From Campanula takesimana (lineage: Eukaryota; Streptophyta; Magnoliopsida; Asterales; Campanulaceae): a stretch of 64,000 nt of DNA. A model generated the notes under the pieces. The model saw only the letters and a list, made by a program, of their open reading frames with translations. It had not been told where the DNA came from and searched no databases. Positions 1 to 10,571 of this stretch are shown one piece after another; position 1 is the first letter of the stretch; the number at the start of each line of letters is the position of its first letter. The translations under genes were made by a program, and so were the position numbers. Where the stretch lies: positions 744,001 through 808,000 of the forward strand of contig JAOWBW010000439.1 in NCBI GenBank assembly GCA_026119855.1, in the 5' to 3' direction.

Positions 1-453
1 GTACAATGAACTTAAAACCTATCTTGTGTCTCTTGGATTCAAAAATTGTGTTTCTGACTCATCTCTTTTTGTGCTCCGCGGTCCTCACGATCTCATCTAC
101 CTTCTTGTTTACGTAGATGATATCATTATCACCGGTTCAGATAATACTCTCCTTAATTCCTTTATTACTACATTCTCCACTTGGTTTTCCTTGAAGGATT
201 TGGAGTCCCTCTCTTACTTTGTTGGTGTCAAAGTCATCCCTCATTCGCAGGGTCTCTTTTTAAGTCAAACATAAATATATTCAAGACATACTTCCCGAGC
301 ACATATGAGGGAAGCCAATCCGGATTCGACACCCATGGCGGTTCATCAACCTCTCTTTGCCGCCTCTAGTCCCGCCATCTCCAATTCGTCCGAGTATAGG
401 GCTCTTGTGGGGAGTCTCCAATATTTATCTCTCACCAAACCAGACATCTCATT
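1..453 (+). pseudogene. Ty1/copia (Ale/Retrofit-type) reverse transcriptase fragment
   Basis: The conceptual translation carries the copia RT active-site box YVDDIIITG (about positions 107-135), followed by the YFVGV and LFLSQ segments and the start of the RT-RNase H connection (STPMAV, YRALVGSLQYLSLTKPDI). One frameshift is needed near 270-300, where the first frame stops just after LFLSQT and the alignment resumes in another frame. Both ends are open: the left runs off the window and the right stops abruptly at 453, where a TG-starting sequence begins. The YFVGV...SQGLFLSQ wording is typical of Ale/Retrofit copia; that lineage call is from family knowledge. It is a dead fragment and the outermost layer of the nest. 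Confidence 0.85.
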
Positions 454-950
454 GTGGTTAATAATGCTGTGCGCGGCGGAAGCGGCTATTATGCACATCA
501 ACAATTAGGTTATACTACACCATTAATTTGGACAAGAACAATATGACGGAAAGATAAATAAGACAATATTTTAACGTGGTGGTTCACCCCAACATCAATG
601 GGCTACGTCCATAGACCAATCATTATATATCTTCAACATTACAAAGTCTATCATCCTACAAATCTTAGTCCCCCTCACTCAAGGATTACAAGACACTAGG
701 CTACTATCACAATAGTGTCAAACTCTGATAACCTGAGGCTAGAGATTGTAGACCGAACCGAAAGAACGAAGATTCAATTCTGAAAAGCGAAAATCTTTTT
801 CTTTGTAAAATTCAAATAATCAAAAACTGTGTTCTATGAAACCCTAAACGAGTTTAAATACTCCAACAAAACAAACCCAGAATAAAGACATAAATAACCC
901 TACATAAATTGTTCTTAAAATGAAACTTAAAGAAAAGCGTAATCAAGAAT
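454..950 (-). repeat. Probable 3' LTR of the host gypsy element (inner boundary unclear)
   Basis: The copia reading frame breaks at 453 and the next bases begin TGTGG, as an LTR end would. The stretch to about 950 is non-coding. On the minus strand it has a TATA-like TATTTAAA at 860-853. The partner LTR is outside the window, so the inner boundary could not be fixed by comparison; 950 is a guess. No target duplication could be checked. Confidence 0.5.
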
Positions 951-956
951 TCGCCA

Positions 957-1064
957 GACACGGTCGTGTCTGGAACTTGGCACGGTCGTGCAGATCAGTG
1001 CGCAAAGGACCTCCGCATCTGTTTTTAATCGTACGGGCGTGTATTGGAATCTGGCACGGTCGTG
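957..1064. promoter_or_regulatory. Cluster of four ACGGTCGTG-type GC-rich motifs
   Basis: ACGGTCGTG occurs at 960, 982 and 1056, and the variant ACGGGCGTG at 1033. Three of them sit in longer palindromic contexts such as GCACGGTCGTGC. The cluster lies about 100-200 bp upstream (minus-strand sense) of the TATA-like box at 853-860 and overlaps the end of the integrase frame. It parallels the GC-rich clusters upstream of TATA boxes in the other elements here. A regulatory role is inference. Confidence 0.45.
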
Positions 1065-2038
1065 CCTTTTGCGCCGAGTTGCTGCTGCGCCTGCTGCTCT
1101 GCATCATTCTCCCTTCCTTTGAAAAGACTCGACCAAGAGTCGATATCACGATCAGGGTCACCATGATATGCAGATAAGTCAGACACATTAAAAGTGGTGG
1201 AGACATTATAATGACTAGGCAAATCAACCTTGTAAGCATTATCATTAATCAGCTCCACAATTCGAAACAGTCCATCCGCACGAGGTTGTAACTTACCAAA
1301 ACGTCCCGCTGGAAAACGCTCCTTGCGCAAATGAACCCATACCAAGTCGCCTGCCTGAAACACAACCCTCTTACGATGCGCATCAGCACAGTGCTTGTAC
1401 TTGCTGGTCAGCTGCAGGATCCGCTCTCGAACCTGCTCATGGAGGTCCTTGATCTGCGCGACGCGCTCGTCCGCATCAGAACTATACTGAGTATTAACCG
1501 GTAGAGGTATAAGATCCAAAGGGATAATGGGATTCTGTCCATAGACAATCTGGAACGGACTCTTACCAGTAGTACAGTTCTGCGAATGATTGTAAGCAAA
1601 CTCAGCCTGTGCAAGTATTAAGTCCCATTGACGTGGTTTGTCACCCACCTAACTGCGTAACAGATTCCCCAAGCTATGATTCGCAATTTCAGTTTGCCCA
1701 TCCGTCTGTGGGTGATAAGAACTACTAAACTGTATGCGCGAACCCAGTTTACGCCACAGCATACGCCAAAAATGACTGATAAACTTGGCATCCCTATCAG
1801 ACGTCAGAGATTTGGGAATGCCATGCAATTTCACAACCTCCTTAAAGTACAAGTCAGCTACCTGAGTGGCATCAAATGTTTTGTGACACGGAACAAAATG
1901 TGCCATCTTGGAGAAACGATCAACAACAATCATAATAGAATCCTTTTGTCGCTGTGTGCGCGGTAAACCTATGACAAAATCTAAACTAATGTCCTCCCAA
2001 GGTGAAACAGGGACCGGTAAAGGAGTATAGAGACCTAC
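1025..2038 (-). pseudogene. Ty3/gypsy integrase, catalytic core and C-terminal part
   Basis: From 2038 leftward the frame reads the gypsy integrase entry (SPWEDISLDFVIGLP), then VVDRFSKMAHF with the first catalytic Asp, TSDRDAKF with the second, and HPQTDGQTE with the catalytic Glu. An in-frame TAG follows NLLRS near 1648-1650. The same frame then continues through the GKSPFQIVYG segment and the C-terminal GDLVWVHLRKERFP (GPY/F-like) module, ending with FNVSDLSAYH and a short hydrophilic tail. No chromodomain is evident. The N-terminal zinc-binding part lies at 13327-13600 across the element A insertion. The gene integrated cDNA of the host gypsy element; the stop and the insertion inactivate it. 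Confidence 0.9.
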
Positions 2039-4788
2039 TGTGAGAGCCCGCGCCCGTACCCGCGTAAGGATCCGTGCGAAACGCGGCTGGAATCCGCTCG
2101 GTTTCTCAAAATGGTTTCCCTACTTTGTTTTTGAAAAGAAGAGTCGCCACCTCATTTTATTTAGGAAAATAGAGATAAAACCTTTTTGATTGAAAAGTGG
2201 GTTCGGGGGCTATGTTACGAGAGGAGAAAGTGTTAGGCACTCCGCTCGCCCTTTCGGTCTCTAGCATGCTTCCGCCTACGCTTGATTTTAGTTTGCCTTT
2301 TGAAAATGCCTTATTATGCTCTAACATTGGAAAAATGTGTGTGTTTATGTATAAAGGAGTCTCCTATTCTAGGTCGATTCATTTTATCACAACCGGGAAC
2401 CGGTTTGGGTGGATTCCCGATTGGTTTTGAAAAAAGGTTTGAATCATATTTACAAGTATGAGCAATAAAAAGGGGAAGGGGGAATATTTTAAAAATAATA
2501 CAATTAGGTGAAAAATGGGAAATATCCCATGAAAGCAAATATCCAAGCCAAGGTTGATCTCCAAGTTCATGGGGCTGCTGTGGATCGCCATGGGTGTACC
2601 TGTGAATGACCTATCCAAAAACAGATACAAAGCTTGGGATTCACTCCCAAGATGTTAGAGCACATGTATGAATTTTTGTTGGATTTATGGGTTGATATTT
2701 CATGCTCAAATCATGTCAAGAACATTTATGTAAATTCAGCCCAGCACAGGAAAAGATATCATAGCAGGTTTTGATGAGAAATTTACACTATCATATCTTA
2801 ATAATCTGGGAAGGCATAAAACACAAAAGTTGAAGATCATATATTAAAGATAATGTGTACCAAGTTTCAAAGTCAGAAAGAAAGTTTTGGTTCTTCAAAA
2901 GTGATCTGACATTGGCATGTCAGAATCTGGGAAATATGAATCTGGAAGCAGACACTTGATTTAGAAAATGGAAATAAGACTTTCCAGAGGTCATAAAATT
3001 GTTTAAAATGCACGAACATCTTAATTAGTCTTTTAATAACAAATTTTATGTTTTGACTTTGACTTGAAAATCTAGTTTTGGTAGGGTTATAGACTAGAAA
3101 ACTCAGATTAGCCAAAACTGCAGCAAGCAAAGCAACATATTTGAGCTACGAAAATGACTACCAAAAAATTACCTATACATGGATTTAGACCACAAAACTT
3201 GGTAATAATCATATTCAGTATATATTAAACAACTTTCATGTTTCAAGACACATCTAGAAACGAATTTATGATTGAGTAAAAAGCTCATCAAAAGGCTTGG
3301 TCGAAACAGAACATGCTGGACAGATTATACATGGCATGAAGATTGAGGTCAAAACATGGCATAAACTTGGAACAAACCCATGTAACTTAGGGAACTTGTT
3401 TATTGATGTATTATAAACATTATCATAGGTCTATTTATGTACAAACATCAACAAAAATGAGAATAAATAAGAAAGAAGGGGAAGGGGACAGATTGTGTAC
3501 ATGCTGGGTATATGATCTATAACTAGTTGGGATTTAAGACTTGGAGCATGAAATCAACACCAAAATAAACTCAACACATATGTACACATTCTAGGACTGA
3601 ATCATGCACATTTAGAATATATAGAACATGTTTATTTACAAAGTAAAAACATAGATTACATAGGTAATAAGGGGAATCTAGTCACTAGTTGACTAGATTC
3701 CCAAACAACTCATTTAAACTTACATTTTATCAAATCTATGATATATAAAAAGGAAACTTACCTAGATTAAGAGAGGGTGGTGTGCTTCCTTTGTCTCCAA
3801 GGGAAGACTTTTTTTTGTTTTGATTGAGTTGAAGTTGTTGTGGTTGTTGTTGTCGTTGTTGTGGTTGTTGTTGCTTGTTGTTGTTGTTGCTTGAGATTTG
3901 AAGGGGTTGTTTGAGGTGTTTTGGTGGTGTAGAAGTGGTGGAGATGTGGTGGAGGAGTGGTGGTGTTGTGGTGGTTGAGTGGTGGTGGTAAGAACAAGGG
4001 TGCAAGTTGGAGAGAATGGTGTAGGGAATGTGTGTAGTGAATGTGTGTGTTGAATGACTCCTTTTGTTCAATGAATGTCCCCCTCTTTCTTGGATCAACA
4101 TAGGAAGTATATGGAGGAGGGAGGTGATATTTCTTGGACCAAAATGCCCCTAGAGTAGGGGTAGTATGGGGGGAGAGTCCTCTTACCCGAAATTCATGCA
4201 AGAGGGGTGGAAAAAATGGTCAAAAGTGATGGTGTTGTCTTGACTTTGTGCAATTTCCACTTTTTGAATGCCACTTGTCAATCCTTGGTTGATTTTGGCC
4301 CATGTGACCCCCCCTAATGCAGCCATATGTCCAGGAAATGTGGGAGTAAACATGTCATTATTTCCGGCTCTGTGTTCCCGCTCCGCAACAGCTTGCAACT
4401 GCTCCGTCGTGCGCGTTCCGGTGTCCCGGTTGTCCGCGGGTTCAACACAAAAGTTGCTCTTCTCAATTTTCTGGTCAAGATGGCATATCTAGATTATGTT
4501 AAAGAGTAAGGAATAAAATAATATAATTTTAAATGCAAGGGATGTCCGGTAAAAGGCGTTCTAGGGGTGCGGGGCCCGCCGTAGGGTCCCGACGCTCAAT
4601 TTTCGAAGAATACGCCTGTTTACTCGGTTTTGAGCCCTGATCATGAATCCGGACATGGTTTTTCCATCCGATGCACCGATAAGGCGTACGGTAATCCCGA
4701 ACGGCCAAATCTGGGGTTTTAGGCCAATTATCGCGCTTAGACCGAATCAAATGGTTGGTTTTAGGGGTGCGAGATCGGGGTGTCTACA
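2039..4788 (-). repeat. 3' LTR of element A
   Basis: 2750 bp, about 99.2% identical by eye to 10572-13321. It contains a GTT/GTG-rich low-complexity stretch (about 3830-4000) that produces spurious His/Thr/Gln-rich open frames on the minus strand. I saw no convincing gene inside. Confidence 0.95.
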
Positions 4789-4888
4789 GAGCCCCTCGTC
4801 GAATTCACTTGTGATGTAAAGTGGATTCGACGATACAATATAGACAACCGATCTCGTCTAGGGTTCGACGGCTGAGCCCAAAGTAGGG

Positions 4889-4930
4889 CTTCCTACGTAT
4901 CCCTTGCGGGAATCAAGCCTCCGTAGTTCT
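4889..4930 (-). other. Stem-loop motif, copy 1 (element A)
   Basis: Minus-strand sense: GAACTACG, a short spacer, a UCCC/GGGA stem closed by a GCAA (GNRA) loop, then CGTAGG. The outer arms CTACG and CGTAG are complementary. Confidence 0.7.
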
Positions 4931-4982
4931 ACTCAAGCAAGCAAGCAAACACAATCACATGGTCGAACTCGGGAACCCGAGA

Positions 4983-5024
4983 TTCCTACGTATCTCTTGC
5001 GAGAATCAGACCAATCGTAGTTCG
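4983..5024 (-). other. Stem-loop motif, copy 2 (element A)
   Basis: Same outer arms as copy 1. The inner stem is UCUC/GAGA around GCAA, a compensatory C-G to U-A change relative to copy 1. Confidence 0.7.
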
Positions 5025-5180
5025 GATGGATGCTGGGGATGCATTGAGAAACTGAATTCTCTTTGCTGGGGATTGGAATGGGTGAACGGCTTATGGGTTG
5101 GTGAGATCACATACATCTCTGAGCCGGGGTTGAGGTAACATCAATTCGATAGAACGTCCGACTGAAACTCTTGTTATCGA

Positions 5181-5225
5181 GCTGCCTACGTATCCCTTTC
5201 GGGAATCAAGTCGGGGCGTAGTTCT
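5181..5225 (-). other. Stem-loop motif, copy 3 (element A)
   Basis: Outer CTACG/CGTAG pair, inner UCCC/GGGA stem with GAAA (GNRA) loop, followed by GCAGC. Confidence 0.7.
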
Positions 5226-5283
5226 GAGGGAGGTCCAACCCGAGCGCTCGAGTGGACCAGAGAGTAACCAAATATTCGAGGGG

Positions 5284-5436
5284 GTCAAATTCGGGGGAAG
5301 GCCGAATAGACCGGGGTAACCAAGCATTTTGAAAATGTCAAATTCGGGGGACGGCCGAATAGACCAGAGTAACCAAGCATTCGAGGGGGGTCAAATTCGG
5401 GGGACGGCCGAACAGACCAAAGTAACCAATTTTTTT
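5284..5436. repeat. 53 bp tandem repeat, about three copies
   Basis: Units beginning GTCAAATTCGGGGG start at 5284, 5337 and 5390 (period 53). The third unit is truncated in a T-rich stretch. It sits about 0.5 kb from the 3' LTR of element A, in its 3' untranslated region, where Ogre/Tat elements are known to carry variable tandem repeats. Confidence 0.75.
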
Positions 5437-6250
5437 GAGATTCAAGACATTTCAAACACTCGAGAGAAATATCATGAAAGAAAATTCAAGGATACGCTGC
5501 ACGTTGTGGTTTTGCTCCAATCCTTTAGCTTTGAGATTGCAACGTGATGAGATTCTGAGCTTTGCCTTACAGTGAACCACTGTTAAGCGGGAACGGAGTT
5601 GATAAGCTCGGGAGCGCACCTGTTCAAGCATAAACATTTGCAAGCCACAAAAGTACTTATGCTAGTGCCAATTGCATTTGATTTTTGATTGTGACCTTGA
5701 TGCACAAGTTTCTTTTCTCTTTTAAAAACTCACATTTTTACCAAAGATTATGATTAGATTTGACGTGATGGTGGCCGCAATTACGATGTTAGCATGGTAA
5801 GTATATGGATGTGAAAATGACATGCTGGGGATGGGGGGTGCAACATTGTATATGACATTACATGATAATGGCATGATAGGAACAAGATGATCTAAAATTC
5901 AACACACATTCATATTTGATAAATCAAGGATACGCTGCAAGCTGCTGCCATGGGGGGATCCTTTGGCTTTGTAGTTGCTGTGTGATGAGATTTTTGATTC
6001 TTGGCTTGAGGAGAACGATCCAATTACCATGCTTTCATGTCTGGAACTGTTTGGATTTATCGGGGGGCCATTTCGGGTTTCTGCGAGCTGCTTCGATGAG
6101 TGCATGAACAAACTTGCTTTGGGATATTTTGAGGCGTTTGTGGTCAAGCTCCCCTTCTCAACATTTTGATGCGTTTTGTGGCCGGACTTGCGGTGCCAAG
6201 ACCTCCATTGCAACGTTTTGATACGTGTGTGGTCGGACCTGAGGTGACAG

Positions 6251-6294
6251 GCTGCCTACGTATCCCTTTCGGGAATCAGACCTGACGTAGTTCG
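6251..6294 (-). other. Stem-loop motif, copy 4 (element A)
   Basis: Outer CTACG/CGTAG arms, spacer containing GGTCTGA, inner UCCC-GAAA-GGGA hairpin, then GGCAGC. Very close to copy 3. Confidence 0.7.
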
Positions 6295-8390
6295 AGTTTG
6301 TGAAAAACTCGAAAAACAAATTTTGTTTGACAGACAATTTGTTGGAGATGACCCTTCTTGCGATGGGGTACCTGCATGGGATTAGATTTGGACACCTGCA
6401 AAAGATTTTCACAAGTATGCAATATCATAGCGCGCATTTTTCACTTCAAAACTTCTCATTGTCATTGATGATTGAAAGACTTCAAACGAGGATTTCCTTT
6501 GCAAATGATTTTGAAATTTAAATCTTGCCATCTTTCTTTCAGAATTGAAAACACTCTATTTTTTTCATTTTTTTTTCTTTTGACACGTGTGCATTGCTTG
6601 CATTTCAGCCTTTGCTTTTTATAAAATGAACAAAATGTCTATGTGCAAAGAGGGAAAATCGGGAAAGGAATGAACTGTGCATTTTTCTTTTGAAAACTTT
6701 GCGAGGAATGGGAGTTGTGGTGAGATATATGGTGAAGCGAGGTTGGAGGCCTAGCGCGAGTACTCGAAAGGTCAATTCCCTACACCCATTTGATCAGGTT
6801 TACCCGACGCTGTCTCTCCTGTTGGATTGCTTTTACTTGCCCCCAGATGTCGGTTGTGGAAGCCCCAGTGCTTTTTTCAGAACCAGCCCCCAGATCTTCA
6901 ATTATAAAAGCCCCCACTTTGTCAAGGATCAGCCCCACATTTGACGACTCATTTTCTGAGGACCTCGTTGTTTGTAAAAGCGGTCATAAGTTCTGAGGCC
7001 CCTACTGCTATCCCAAGGTGATTCTTGTACTGTTCATCGGTTCGAGGCAGCTCCGTGCCTTGATACTCATACTGCTTTGGGACCTAACTGTCGTTGAGAG
7101 TTGTTGCAGATTTGATGTTTCGCTGCTGGGAGTAACTCACACATTGTGATAGTCACATTTCCATTCGACGCTTTGATGGGGAAATCAACTGCCTTCGAGA
7201 ATTAACATTGCCGGTGATTGAGCTTTGTGACCTGTGGCCCAAACTACTAATCTGAGAAACTTCCCTCCGATGATTCTCTTGAAAGGGACCTAACCATCTG
7301 TGACGGTTGTCTCACAAATTCTGATGATTGTTGATGTCAAAACATAAAAGGACCAACTGTCTGTGAGAGTTGTCCTACCCCCCGGTCGTTTTGCATTATT
7401 GAGAAACCAAGTTATCATTTCTGATATCTGACACGCGGCCCCAGTTCGCATTCATTCATTTGAGCATACTCCCTGATTTTGATTTTTTAGAGTCAAAGGA
7501 TCACATTCCTTCGTCTCCCTTGCTGTGACAAATTACAAGAATTGACTGGGGAAGGCACAAGGCCAGTGTTTTGGGAAAGCAAAGAAAGATCCCGTGAGAT
7601 CATTGACATCGTGTTTGCGCAGGAAAAATTGACGGAAAGACGAGAGTAGGGGGAAGCCCCTAGACTCAAGGAAATTGCTCACATTCGAAATCAATGACTC
7701 AAGATTAGAACTCGCGTTAATGTTCAAGTGCTTCAAAATCAAAAGTTAATTTCTATTTTTTTTGAAAAGATTTATTTGGACTCAGATTAGACCGTGACAA
7801 ATCGAGATGAGAACACCACCAAACAATTGTAATTAGCACCGCCTGTTGACCTCGTGGGTGGGAGGTCCTTGTCGTCGTTGTCGCACTTTTGAGATTGATT
7901 AGAGGCTGTATGACCTTTGGCCGCTGGGCTCCCTCAGTGTAAGGGTTTGGCAGAGCATGTTGGTCTCCAATAAAGACACCAGTTGTCGTCGTTGATGGTG
8001 CTTGCCCAAAGTCAAGTGATCGAGATCTTCTTCAATTTAGATTAGCCTCATATGCGCGGTGCTCTCTACGTCGTCTTTGTTACTGCGCTTTTTGATCTTG
8101 ATGGAGTCCCCGAAGGCTGTCTGACTTTTGGTCTCTAACCTCTAAAATTGAGAGGTTGGTTTGTTAAGGGAAAATGTTTAACTCTCGAAATTTCTGGGGC
8201 AAGGGTTTTTAACCTCTCAGTGTAAGAGGCCGGCTTGAGTTATTAGGTCTTGAGCGAGTCACATGTTGCCGTCGTTGATGGTGTTCGCACAATGGGTTCG
8301 AGATGCTTCTTAGGGGTATATGTAATATGCATGTAATATGTACAAATAATGAAATAATATACAATAATAGAGTGAAATAAAGTAACCAAA

Positions 8391-8514
8391 TTTTTTTTTT
8401 TTTTTTTTCACACGCTCACCTTTTTTGCACTTATTTTTTATTTATTTTTATTTTTTTCACATCCTCTCCTTTTTTGCACTTATTATTTTTTTTTACACCC
8501 TCCTTTTTTGCACT

Positions 8515-8548
<34 letters not shown>
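8391..8548. repeat. Poly-T / T-rich low-complexity tract
   Basis: Two T homopolymers of roughly 20 and 30 bases flank short TTTTTTGCACT-type repeats. The encoded poly-Lys frame on the minus strand is not a gene. Confidence 0.85.
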
Positions 8549-8550
<2 letters not shown>

Positions 8551-9106
8551 GAACATAACGATAATTGGAAATTTACAACGAATGATGTTTAAGTACAAAA
8601 TTGACAATCGTAAAACATAATACAGGAATTTACAACACATTAAAGAACAACAATTTCTGGTTCTTGTCACTGGTTTGGTCTCTTCGAATCTGTGTCTGAT
8701 AGTTAGCGGGAACTCCATCGATCGCTTCTATAAACTTCCCTGATTGCCTTCATTTGTGAATCCCGTTGAGCACTGTCGGCCTTAGTTCTCATCTCAATTA
8801 ATCGCAGCTAAAATTAGTCCACATTTTTTATCGTTTGCTTTTAATTACGTGAGATTAATCATTTGTGGGACCAAATTTATAAAATATGTGATTATGAAGG
8901 CACTTGATTATAAAGCAAGTTCATTAACTGAAAACGTATTTACAAGACAAGCAAGAAAATAAATATATTACGGAAAAGATGACACGCAAGCATGGATTTG
9001 GAAAGCAAAAGAAATGTGAGCGCATTTTAGGACGGGCCCGAAAGCAAAAGGGATTAGAGTTGGGAAGTTTGCCCTATTCACAGCAAAAGAGACATAACCC
9101 CTCGGG

Positions 9107-9583
9107 TCAGCAAGCTTCTACTATCAGCAAAGGAACATTTTCTCGCGTTGATAAACTGCGGTCATCACCTAACAAAAGAGAACTCTTTCCTGGGGCTCGG
9201 TGAGTCCCTAGGATAACATCTTCGAACTTGAAGCTTTCAGCGAAGGCTTCCACATGTTCATCAAACCAATTACGCAACTCTACTGGCACTTGGTGAGAGG
9301 ATATATCTTCGTGTCCTGGGGCTGTTTCGTGTGGTTGAATCAGAGGTGGCATGATGCCCGGGATGATAGATGACTGGGAGTTCATAAGCCCCACGTGCTC
9401 TTGGTTTTGTGAGAAGATTGGTACACAGTCTATTATTTTCCCTTGGTGTCCCTGTGGGATACTTGTTGCATACTTTGTTTGGGTTTCCAACTGTTTCCCC
9501 AACCATTCTTCCATCACCTTTTCGAACTCAATATCAGGCGAGCCCCTAGTCGCATTTACTGATGTTTCGCCATTACTAGTCAT
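9107..9583 (-). CDS. Hypothetical 158-codon ORF in the gag position of element A
   Basis: This is the only non-repetitive reading frame of note in the element A interior. In element sense it begins about 1 kb after the primer-binding site, where gag would start. It is hydrophilic, with an acidic first half (EFEKVMEEWLGKQLETQ), a proline/glutamine-rich middle and a possible helical segment (VELRNWFDEHVEAFAESFKFED). I see no zinc knuckle and no Retrotrans_gag core. It could be a remnant of the extra ORF that Ogre/Tat elements carry before gag, or a chance frame. No function is claimed. Confidence 0.35.
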   Translation of the reverse strand: MTSNGETSVNATRGSPDIEFEKVMEEWLGKQLETQTKYATSIPQGHQGKIIDCVPIFSQNQEHVGLMNSQSSIIPGIMPPLIQPHETAPGHEDISSHQVPVELRNWFDEHVEAFAESFKFEDVILGTHRAPGKSSLLLGDDRSLSTRENVPLLIVEAC

Positions 9584-10551
9584 TGCTGATGAGAGAACCC
9601 GGAGCAGACCTTGATCAAAGTAATGTCTGGAACTGACCTTGAATGTCGCGCTAGAAAAAGAAGCGAGATTCTCCCTCTACAAGAATGGATTGGAAAAAGA
9701 ATGTTTTAAATTTTTGAAATGGGCTTTCTTTTATGTACAAGAATAGAAGCACAAAGAGAAGAAAAGTATAAGACTTTGAAACAACATTGTTTTCGAAAAA
9801 GGTTGAAGCGCAAGCAAAGACAAAACCTAGGAAGCCGGACAAGCACCTCGCTTTGTTTTGGCACGTTCGATTATTAAATCCTGGAATAGTGGATACCGTC
9901 TCCAAAGTATAGGACCAACGTTTTTCACCTGTACTAATGGCCGTCCGAAACCCCTAGCGAAAGGCCTATACTCTTTCTGGGATCCACCATTCGGGTTACG
10001 GTCTATGTGAAGGTCTTGATAATTTCAGGTCAACCCAATCATTCTAAAATATCCACACTTTAGGTTGTTTATAACCTTTTAGGAATGCATAGGGTTGAAG
10101 AGAAATTATTAGACAAAAACCGGCTTAAAGTCGAGGACGTGTCATTTTGAAAATTCGGACATCGAGGCTTTTGATGGATGGCTTGCATGAGGCTTACACC
10201 CGCAGCGACGACTAGTAGCCACGCTTTGGGGCGGGAATGTCAACCGGGAGCCCTATCGGAGGATCGGTGACCCCCCTTCACTCACCTGGCTACACCCCCT
10301 AAGGTTTGTATGGTTGCTAAGTCGGAAGTTCGAAAACGTGCATCGTGTGTGCGGTCTCTAATTTTTAAAAAATGATTTTTTGAGAAAAGAAAGAAAAGCA
10401 CGTATTTTTTTTTGTTTTTGTTTTCTTTTTATTTACACAAACAAAAGAGAAGGTAAAAACCTGCAAAACAAAGTTAGGACAAGTATATACAAGGCAAAGG
10501 CAAGTAATGGCGAAAGCACACAAAATTGAGTCTAGCCCACTTTTGAAAATG
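9584..10551. other. Leader of element A between PBS and first ORF
   Basis: Non-coding, about 1 kb. It includes poly-T and poly-A-rich runs (10375-10440). I see no gene in it. Confidence 0.5.
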
Positions 10552-10570
10552 ATCCCCAGCGGAGTCGCCA
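10552..10570 (-). other. Primer-binding site, tRNA-Arg type (element A)
   Basis: The minus strand reads TGGCGACTCCGCTGGGGAT one base after the LTR end. It is complementary to the 3' end of plant tRNA-Arg including CCA, and gives the element its minus orientation. Confidence 0.9.
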
Positions 10571-10571
10571 C

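Larger units (their letters stand above)
5437..9106. other. Non-coding interior of element A
   Basis: Apart from stem-loop copy 4, this stretch holds a diverged duplication (a block starting GGATACGCTGCA near 5490 and again near 5929), pyrimidine- and AT-rich sequence, and long poly-T runs (about 8391-8410 and 8517-8548). No long or recognisable reading frame is present on either strand. Confidence 0.6.

Noticed and set aside
8431..8718. Lys-rich frame at the poly-T tract
   Set aside because: Homopolymer artefact.
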